From CADBRN01 sp050944685 (GTDB taxonomy: Bacteria > Bacillota > Clostridia > Lachnospirales > Lachnospiraceae): a stretch of DNA of 64,000 nucleotides. The notes beneath the pieces were generated by a model. That model was not told the DNA's origin. It was given only the letters and a program-made list of their open reading frames with translations, and made no database searches. This document shows, piece by piece, positions 58,966-64,000 of this stretch (position 1 is the stretch's first letter; each line of letters begins with the position of its first letter). Position numbers and translations under genes: made by a program. Location: NCBI GenBank assembly GCA_050944685.1, contig JBMNRP010000003.1, positions 87,394 to 151,393 of the forward strand. The letters are read 5' to 3'.

Positions 58966-60432
58966 TTACATGCCGTACCAGCAGATTCCCTCTGCGCGCC
59001 ATCCGACCTTGACCAGATAATCATTTTCCTTCTTGCTGGTTGTGTAGTTATGCGCTCCCGCCTTCGCATTCGGGTTATACTGGCGGTACAGCGGCACTCT
59101 CTTGTAGTCATCCGAATACCAGCGGATTCCCTCATATTTCCATCCCGCTTTCACCAGGTTGTTTACCTCCTGGGCGGAGAGGGTATAATGGTGGTCTCCC
59201 GCGTTCGGATTGTACAGTCTGTATACAGGGGTATTGGACTTCTGCGGAGCGTACCAGCCCACTCCCTCCAATCTCCATCCTGCTTTCACGACTGCGTTCC
59301 GCTCGGAGACGTCCTTCGTGTAAAAATGCTCTCCGCTGTTCGGATTGTACAGACGGTACATCGGAATGGATTTATCGGAAACAACCGTCAGGCTGATCGT
59401 CTTGGATGTGCCGAATGCATTTCCCTGAACGGTACCGGTGATCTGGGTCTTCCCCGGCTTAAGCCCGGTCGCACTGGATCCCGAAACCGTCGCCAGACTC
59501 GTGTCCTTGATGGTCCACTTCATCGGAAGATTGCCCACCAGCACGTACTGATCCGACGGGAAGCAATCCTTAAATCTCAGTCTCAGGATGGCCGACGGAG
59601 TCGCATGGGTTTTGCCCTGCATCAGGACGAAATCATCCGTGGAAAGGAACAGTGTTTTCTCATTCAGACGTTTCGCGCTGACATTGACTTTTACCGCAGC
59701 CTGAGAATTGTTCGCGGCTGTCTGAGCGACACCGGTCGCAGAGGTTCTGAACTCCTGAACCCAGAAATGATAACCTCCGGCGTAAACATGCGCAATGCCG
59801 ACCGCTTTGAGCTGGCTGTTAAGCATAATGCGACGATGGCCCTGATTCGAATAATTCTGATTTTCCTCTTTGAAAAGATTAAACGCGTTTGACTCCGAAC
59901 TGCTGTAGGTCACCGCAATATTCTCTGCATGAGAAGTATTATTATTCGAATCCGTCGCGGTAAAGCACGAGGTGTTGTCCGGACGCGTATGCGAGAACGA
60001 ACAGGCGATCTCGGCGGCACGCTGCATGGCAATCTGCTCCAGACCGTAGTCGTACTGAAGTGCGGCCGCTTTATAATTGGTGGTCTTCGTCTTGTTATCC
60101 GAGTTCCAGAACCAGGCGCTTCCGGAGGTACGGAACTGGTTAATCAGCGAAAGCATATTCCGCGCGGAAGTCTGCTGATACTTTACCACGATATTGATCG
60201 GATCCGTGGGATCGGCCTGTGCCGCACTCGCAATCTCTTCTTCGCTCTGATCGGACCAAGAGGCCGGATTTTCGTCCGTTGCCTCATAATCTCCCTCCGG
60301 CTGTTCTGCCGCAAATTTGGCCTCTGGAACAGAGGCCTCCGCGCTGTCCTCCGCGTAAACCGGAACGGCAGCAGCGAGCATCGCCACCGCACAGAGCAAA
60401 CCGGTCACCCGTTTCCAGATATTCTTTCTCAT
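58966..60432 (-). CDS. Secreted CAP-domain protein with Ig-like segment and three C-terminal repeats
   Basis: The 488-residue product has a signal peptide (cleavage after VYA, residue 27), an acidic spacer, a CAP/SCP domain (about 90-230) with His148 (SFSHTRP), Glu170 (HAENIA) and His199 (GHRRIM), a bacterial Ig-like (BIG2) segment (about 300-350, ATGLKPGKTQITGTV), and three repeats of about 45 residues (357-401, 402-446, 447-488), each with Y(R)xYNPN...HxYT...AGWxxEGxxWY. Such repeats (DUF5648-like) occur in secreted clostridial proteins, often with hydrolases or adhesins. It lacks a sorting signal, so it is probably released or held noncovalently. The start has GAGGGAA upstream and an extended -10 promoter. 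Function unknown. Confidence 0.88.
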   Translation of the reverse strand: MRKNIWKRVTGLLCAVAMLAAAVPVYAEDSAEASVPEAKFAAEQPEGDYEATDENPASWSDQSEEEIASAAQADPTDPINIVVKYQQTSARNMLSLINQFRTSGSAWFWNSDNKTKTTNYKAAALQYDYGLEQIAMQRAAEIACSFSHTRPDNTSCFTATDSNNNTSHAENIAVTYSSSESNAFNLFKEENQNYSNQGHRRIMLNSQLKAVGIAHVYAGGYHFWVQEFRTSATGVAQTAANNSQAAVKVNVSAKRLNEKTLFLSTDDFVLMQGKTHATPSAILRLRFKDCFPSDQYVLVGNLPMKWTIKDTSLATVSGSSATGLKPGKTQITGTVQGNAFGTSKTISLTVVSDKSIPMYRLYNPNSGEHFYTKDVSERNAVVKAGWRLEGVGWYAPQKSNTPVYRLYNPNAGDHHYTLSAQEVNNLVKAGWKYEGIRWYSDDYKRVPLYRQYNPNAKAGAHNYTTSKKENDYLVKVGWRAEGICWYGM

Positions 60433-60508
60433 AACATTCCCTCTTTCCTTATCGAAAAAAACATACCTACGGCCGTCCTCATCCGGTCCGGCCAGCAACT
60501 TTTAAATA

Positions 60509-60517
60509 ATTATACCA
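60509..60517 (-). promoter_or_regulatory. Extended -10 promoter of the CAP-domain protein gene
   Basis: TGG-TATAAT (60517-60509) on the minus strand, about 75 bases before the ATG; no good -35. It has the same TATGGTATAAT core as the promoter at 10530-10538. Confidence 0.6.
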
Positions 60518-60608
60518 TAATCCACAAAAAGAGCTCTAAAAACATCCGGATCTGTCAGAAAATTTTCCGCGTCTTTACACGGCACTTACAATTCGGATCC
60601 GCTTTACA

Positions 60609-60637
60609 TTGACTTTTGACGGCAGAACGGGTATACT
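60609..60637 (+). promoter_or_regulatory. Promoter of the SRP RNA
   Basis: TTGACT (60609-60614), 17-base spacer, TATACT (60632-60637) on the plus strand, a few bases before the 5' end of the RNA. Confidence 0.75.
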
Positions 60638-60640
60638 TTC

Positions 60641-60917
60641 AACGTCCGCGCAGCCGGGGAGACAGCGGTGCCCTGTACCTGCAATCCGCTACAGCAGGGG
60701 TGATGCAGACCGGAGGGCTCTTTCATCTGGAGGCAGCCTTTTGTAAGTGGCGTTGACGTCCGGGTCTCGCGCAACGGATCTCCACGAACCGTGTCAGGGT
60801 AGGAATACAGCAGCACTAAGTGGAACCTTTCGTGTGCCGCGAGGCAGCCTGGACTGAGCAAACTGCAAAAGAAGCGCTTCGGGTGTCAGTTCGATGGAAT
60901 GCGCGCGGACATTTTTT
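60641..60917 (+). ncRNA. ffs: Signal recognition particle RNA, long Firmicutes type with Alu domain
   Basis: About 277 bases. The Alu-domain and central-helix segments closely follow the Bacillus scRNA (TACCTGCAATCCGCT, AAGTGG then GTTGACGTCCGGGTC, and GCGCAACGG). The S-domain hairpin has GTCAGG, a GGAA tetraloop and AGCAGC, the Ffh-binding site. The 5' GTCCGCGC pairs with the 3' GCGCGGAC (60903-60910), closing the long stem, and the T-run 60912-60917 ends transcription. The RNA binds Ffh and pauses elongation of secretory proteins. It is divergent from the CAP protein gene and convergent with the DJ-1 gene, whose stop codon lies four bases past the T-run. Confidence 0.93.
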
Positions 60918-60920
60918 GTA

Positions 60921-61472
60921 TCAGTAAGGATAGACAAACTCCTCTTTCAGCTGTCTGACGATCTCGTCTCCGTGCAGGACCCGGACCAGTTCAAACGCGA
61001 AATCGATCGCCGCCCCCGGTCCGTGGCCGGTGGTGATGTTTCCATCCGTCACCGTGGGAACCTGCTGCACATCTGCTCCGGTCAGGCGGTCCTCCAGGCC
61101 GGGATAGACCACCGCTTTCTTTCCCTTCAGGAAGCCGAGCGCTCCGAAATAGCGCGGAGCCGCGCAGATCGCCGCCAGATGCTTTCCCTCTTCATATTTT
61201 TTCTTCAGGAGCTTTCGCAGACCCTCGTGATTCTCCAGATGCTCCGTTCCTGCTCCTCCTCCCGGAAGAATGAACAAATCTCCGTCCGAAAAATCTACAT
61301 CCTCGAACTTCTCATCCGCCTTGATGGTAATATCATGCGCCCCGAGAATCCTCTTGCTGTCCATGATGGAAACCGTGGTTACGTGATCACCCGCTCTTCT
61401 GAGAACGTCCACCTGAGTCAGTGCCTCAACTTCCTCAAGTCCGTCAGCCATAAACAGATATACTGCTGCCAT
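60921..61472 (-). CDS. DJ-1/PfpI (YajL-like) family protein
   Basis: The 183-residue product has the DJ-1 fold markers: DGLEEVEAL with the conserved Glu near residue 14, LILPGG-like LFILPGGGAGTEHL, and the nucleophilic Cys103 in AICAAPRYFG. Members act as protein/nucleotide deglycases or oxidative-stress chaperones; the exact substrate is not predictable. AAAGGAG lies six bases before the ATG at 61472. It follows proC by 36 bases and may be cotranscribed with it. Its 3' end abuts the terminator of the SRP RNA. Confidence 0.9.
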   Translation of the reverse strand: MAAVYLFMADGLEEVEALTQVDVLRRAGDHVTTVSIMDSKRILGAHDITIKADEKFEDVDFSDGDLFILPGGGAGTEHLENHEGLRKLLKKKYEEGKHLAAICAAPRYFGALGFLKGKKAVVYPGLEDRLTGADVQQVPTVTDGNITTGHGPGAAIDFAFELVRVLHGDEIVRQLKEEFVYPY

Positions 61473-61508
61473 GTGAATCTCCTTTCTCAATCCGATTTTT
61501 CGCATTTT

Positions 61509-62303
61509 TTACAGCTGCTTTGCTTTATCGCCGCATGCGGACAGCGCCTCGATGACGGCGCTCCGGAACCCGCACTCCTCAAGAACGCGGACTCCCTCGA
61601 TCGTCGTACCGCCCGGAGAGCAGACCATATCCTTCAGCTCGCCCGGGTGCCAGCCGCTTTCCAGCATCATTCTCGCACTTCCGAGAACAGTCTGGCCGGC
61701 CATCCGGTAGGCGGATTCACGGGGCATTCCCTGAAGAACAGCGGCATCCGCCAGCGCTTCGATAAACATAAATACATAAGCCGGAGAGCTGCCTCCCAGA
61801 GATGTGGCGGCGTCCATCAGATCCTCCGGGATCCGTTCCGTCATCCCGCAGCTCTCAAAAATCTCTTCCACAAGGCCGAACTCATCCTCTGTCACACGGT
61901 CATTGCAGCACATCGCCGTCATGCCTTCTCCCACCATTGCGGGCGTATTCGGCATGGTGCGCACAATCTTCACCGGCTTTTCGAATTTTTTCTCAATCCA
62001 TCCGATCGTTTTTCCGGCGGCCAGGGTGACCACAATCGTATCGTCCGCCACCGCGTCCCGGATTTCCCCGATCACCTCTTCCAGTACCTTCGGCTTGACC
62101 GCAAGAACCAGAATATCCGAAAACAGCGCAACCTTCCGATTGCTCAGGTCCGTGAGAATCCCGAACTCGCTTCGAATCCTGGTGAGCGTTTCCTCTGTCT
62201 TCGCGGATCCCATCACGTCTTCCGGCTTCACAAGACCGCTGTCCAGAACCCCGCCCATAATGGCAGAGGCCATATTTCCGCATCCGATAAATCCAAGTTT
62301 CAT
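61509..62303 (-). CDS. proC: Pyrroline-5-carboxylate reductase
   Basis: Last step of proline synthesis: reduces pyrroline-5-carboxylate with NAD(P)H. The 264-residue product has GFIGCGNMA (4-12), ILVLAVKPKVLEEV, VRTMPNTPAMVGEGMTA, the active-site loop ATSLGGSSPAYVFMFIEALADAA and the C-terminal VCSPGGTTIEGVRVLEE. Start at the ATG at 62303, with GGGAGAT upstream; a longer frame from 62345 lacks a ribosome binding site. No proA or proB is in the window. It has its own promoter at 62379-62406. Confidence 0.96.
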   Translation of the reverse strand: MKLGFIGCGNMASAIMGGVLDSGLVKPEDVMGSAKTEETLTRIRSEFGILTDLSNRKVALFSDILVLAVKPKVLEEVIGEIRDAVADDTIVVTLAAGKTIGWIEKKFEKPVKIVRTMPNTPAMVGEGMTAMCCNDRVTEDEFGLVEEIFESCGMTERIPEDLMDAATSLGGSSPAYVFMFIEALADAAVLQGMPRESAYRMAGQTVLGSARMMLESGWHPGELKDMVCSPGGTTIEGVRVLEECGFRSAVIEALSACGDKAKQL

Positions 62304-62378
62304 AACTCTATCTCCCGAAAAGTGTTTTCTTATCCGCGTATGCATCCGATTATTAACAGTTGAAGTGACTGCAGTTCC

Positions 62379-62406
62379 ATTATAAAATAATCAGATAAAA
62401 AAGCAA
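62379..62406 (-). promoter_or_regulatory. Promoter of proC
   Basis: TTGCTT (62406-62401), 16-base spacer, TATAAT (62384-62379) on the minus strand, about 75 bases before the ATG. Confidence 0.6.
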
Positions 62407-62450
62407 CCTGGACGTTACGGAATCGCTTCGGCAACAAGATCGGAGGAAAC

Positions 62451-62645
62451 ATGAAAAAGAAAAAAAGCGCCGCCGGTTCCTGCGAAACCTGCGCCTGCTT
62501 TATTTACGACGACGACTATGAAGGTTATGTCTGCGACATCGACATGGATGAGGACGATTTCGCCAGAATGATGAGCGACACACATTCCGGCTGTCCCTAT
62601 TACCGGAACGGCGATGAATACGCCGTCGTCCGGAAGCAGAACTGA
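62451..62645 (+). CDS. Small Cys-rich protein, DUF6472 type
   Basis: The 64-residue product has a short basic start (MKKKKSAAGS) and then four Cys in a CETCACF...YVCDID...SGCPYY arrangement, suggestive of a metal-binding knuckle, with an acidic middle (DDDYEGY, DMDEDDFARMM). Proteins of this size and pattern are widespread in clostridia as DUF6472; the function is unknown. GGAGG lies before the ATG. It is divergent from proC. Confidence 0.8.
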   Translation: MKKKKSAAGSCETCACFIYDDDYEGYVCDIDMDEDDFARMMSDTHSGCPYYRNGDEYAVVRKQN

Positions 62646-64000
62646 CCTGCCGGAAAGCCTGCTAAGTAAAAGTCAAGGGAAAACAAGGGGAAATTAGATA
62701 AATTCGGAAGACATTTAAAGGTACAAGTATTCCAGCCGTCTTCATTCAGGCAGCCTGAAAAGTCATTTGAAATGGCTTCATGATTGTTCGTCAGACTGAT
62801 TGCGCAGGCATTCTTTCACCTTGCCGTAGTAGACGCGGAGAAATTTATTCGCACCTGCGGTCATGTAAACAAGATATGGTTTTCCTTCCGCACGTTTTTT
62901 GAACAGAAAACGGCTGACCGGATCATCTTCTCTGGGGCCCATCTTCAACATGACGTCCATGATCTGGAACAGTGTTTTTCGCAAACGCGCCGGGCCACAT
63001 TTGGAGGCATGAACGCTTTTCTGGTTTCTGTCACCGGAATCGTTCTTTCCCGGATCCACTCCGGCATAAGCGGTCAGTGCTTCGCGATGGCTGAAGCGTG
63101 AAATGTCGCCGATCTCAGCAATGAGCTGAGGCCCCAGAGAAGGACCTACACCGTACATGTGGAGCACAGTGTCGTATTCAGGCAGAGTCGAAGCAAGTTC
63201 CTTCATTCTGACCCGCAGCTGTTCTACATGACGCGAGGCAAGCAATAACTGCTGAATACTGTCCTGTATCAGTTCTTTGTACAGCGGGTCTTTGGGAACC
63301 GATGGGACCAGTTCTTTTGCCTGAAGGTAAATTTCCTGTGGCTTGTCCGGCTGGTACTCGTAACCATGATGCTCGCAGAACTTCTGATAACGGGAGGTGA
63401 AAGCCTTGAGGCCGCCTTTTCTGACACAGTCAACATGCCAGAACGAATAGACATAATCGACCCATTTTTCGCTCCCGTCAGGGCGTACAGGACTGTTGAA
63501 CAGTTTATTTGCGCCGGGATAGGTTCCATCGAGCAGGGCGATCAGATTCGATTTGGCGGCAACCTTTTGTTTCGTAAAAAACGTGAACTGTGAATTAAGA
63601 GTTTTCAACTCTGAGCGTGTAGTATCCATACCTGAATACTCGCGTAAAGAAGCCCAGTTGTCAAGCGTATAGCGGGCAATCTTTTTAGCGTCCGCGGGAT
63701 CTGTCTTCACCTTGCGGATTGTATTGTTTCCGTAGTTTTTGATCAGATGCGGATTAACCGCTGAAACAAAAAGACCGGCTTCTGAAAGGGTATTCAGGAT
63801 CGGTTCATGATATCGTCCTGTACTCTCCATAACAATCCGGGTTTCTCCTTCCAGAGAACCCAGATATTGGACGAGCTCATGAAGATCTTTGGATTTGTGG
63901 GGTACATCAAAGGGTTTTCGAAGAACGACACCGCCTGGCTGCAGGACAGCAATAGTGCTTCTTCCCTTAGATACATCAATACCTACTGCGTTTAACATAG
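62646..64000 (-). mobile_element. IS110-family insertion sequence, partial (right side of the element lies outside the window)
   Basis: The transposase gene fills 62778-63998 and the window ends two bases beyond its start codon, so the upstream end of the element is missing. The 132 bases after the stop hold no gene; they include a near-perfect inverted repeat TTCAGGC-A-GCCTGAA (62745-62759) and a GAAGAC/GTCTTC pair (62707-62742). IS110 elements lack the long terminal repeats of other IS families and carry a guide (bridge) RNA in a noncoding end; here it could be in this flank (IS1111 group) or beyond 64000 (IS110 group). The exact boundary is not determined. Confidence 0.55.
62778..63998 (-). 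CDS. IS110-family transposase (DEDD recombinase)
   Basis: The 406-residue product has the N-terminal RuvC-like DEDD domain: Asp8 (VGIDVSKG), Glu58 (IVMESTGRY), Asp100 and Asp103 (KTDPADAKKIA). The C-terminal Tnp_IS116/IS110 domain follows, with YGVGPSLGPQLIAEIGDISRFSHREALTAYAGVDP; in characterised members a Ser in this domain is the nucleophile. The reading frame is intact and of normal length, so the element may be active. These enzymes recombine DNA guided by a bridge RNA from the element's own noncoding end. Confidence 0.95.
   Translation of the reverse strand: MLNAVGIDVSKGRSTIAVLQPGGVVLRKPFDVPHKSKDLHELVQYLGSLEGETRIVMESTGRYHEPILNTLSEAGLFVSAVNPHLIKNYGNNTIRKVKTDPADAKKIARYTLDNWASLREYSGMDTTRSELKTLNSQFTFFTKQKVAAKSNLIALLDGTYPGANKLFNSPVRPDGSEKWVDYVYSFWHVDCVRKGGLKAFTSRYQKFCEHHGYEYQPDKPQEIYLQAKELVPSVPKDPLYKELIQDSIQQLLLASRHVEQLRVRMKELASTLPEYDTVLHMYGVGPSLGPQLIAEIGDISRFSHREALTAYAGVDPGKNDSGDRNQKSVHASKCGPARLRKTLFQIMDVMLKMGPREDDPVSRFLFKKRAEGKPYLVYMTAGANKFLRVYYGKVKECLRNQSDEQS

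Noticed and set aside
60604..60861. 85-codon minus-strand frame inside the SRP RNA
   Set aside because: The region is a structured RNA with its own promoter and terminator; the frame has no support.

Overview
The window is a 64 kb stretch of a GC-rich Firmicutes chromosome, most likely a member of the Clostridia (Lachnospiraceae-like). The basis is gene order (rpsL-rpsG-fusA-tuf, tig-clpP-clpX-lon-engB, dnaX-ybaB-recR), the long Firmicutes-type SRP RNA with an Alu domain, strong AGGAGG ribosome binding sites, ECF-transporter genes, and clostridial families such as DUF5711 and DUF6472 proteins and an alternative ketopantoate reductase. The assignment is inferred from gene content, not from a search. 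Almost all genes lie on the minus strand, so transcription runs from right to left; only the pan operon, the SRP RNA and one small gene are on the plus strand.

Layout, left to right. 1-7.3 kb: an apbE-sseB-M16 peptidase-era-recO series reading leftward, followed by a partial valS. 7.6-9.7 kb: an ammonium transporter fused to a P-II sensor domain, behind a near-consensus promoter and a leader that holds an intrinsic terminator. 9.7-10.5 kb: an unrecognised 241-residue protein. 10.7-15.4 kb: the str operon (rpsL, rpsG, fusA, tuf) with a perfect consensus promoter. 15.6-36.9 kb: one uninterrupted gene for a 7101-residue cell-wall protein. It has a signal sequence, a von Willebrand A domain, about 17 Spy0128/FctA-like pilin repeats, 4 CnaB-like domains, about 24 DUF11-like repeats, a Pro/Thr linker and a sorting-signal tail, and it takes up a third of the window. 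36.9-38.2 kb: a long AT-rich divergent regulatory region. 38.2-41.3 kb: the pantothenate operon panG-panB-panC-panD, with panG and panB in one open frame.

41.4-44.2 kb: a small unknown gene, a YfbR-type nucleotidase, rpsI, rplM and truA. 44.2-47.0 kb: the ECF energising module (EcfT and a single-chain double ATPase). 47.0-53.6 kb: the protein quality-control cluster engB, lon, clpX, clpP and tig. 53.7-58.9 kb: a pfkA-dnaX-ybaB-recR-DUF5711 operon. 59.0-60.4 kb: a secreted CAP-domain protein with three C-terminal repeats. 60.6-60.9 kb: SRP RNA. 60.9-62.3 kb: a DJ-1 family protein and proC. 62.5-64.0 kb: a small Cys-rich protein and an IS110-family transposase that reaches the right edge.

The most unusual content is the giant surface protein, together with three gene fusions (Amt/P-II, PanG/PanB, EcfA/EcfA). 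The rest is ordinary core metabolism, translation and proteostasis.
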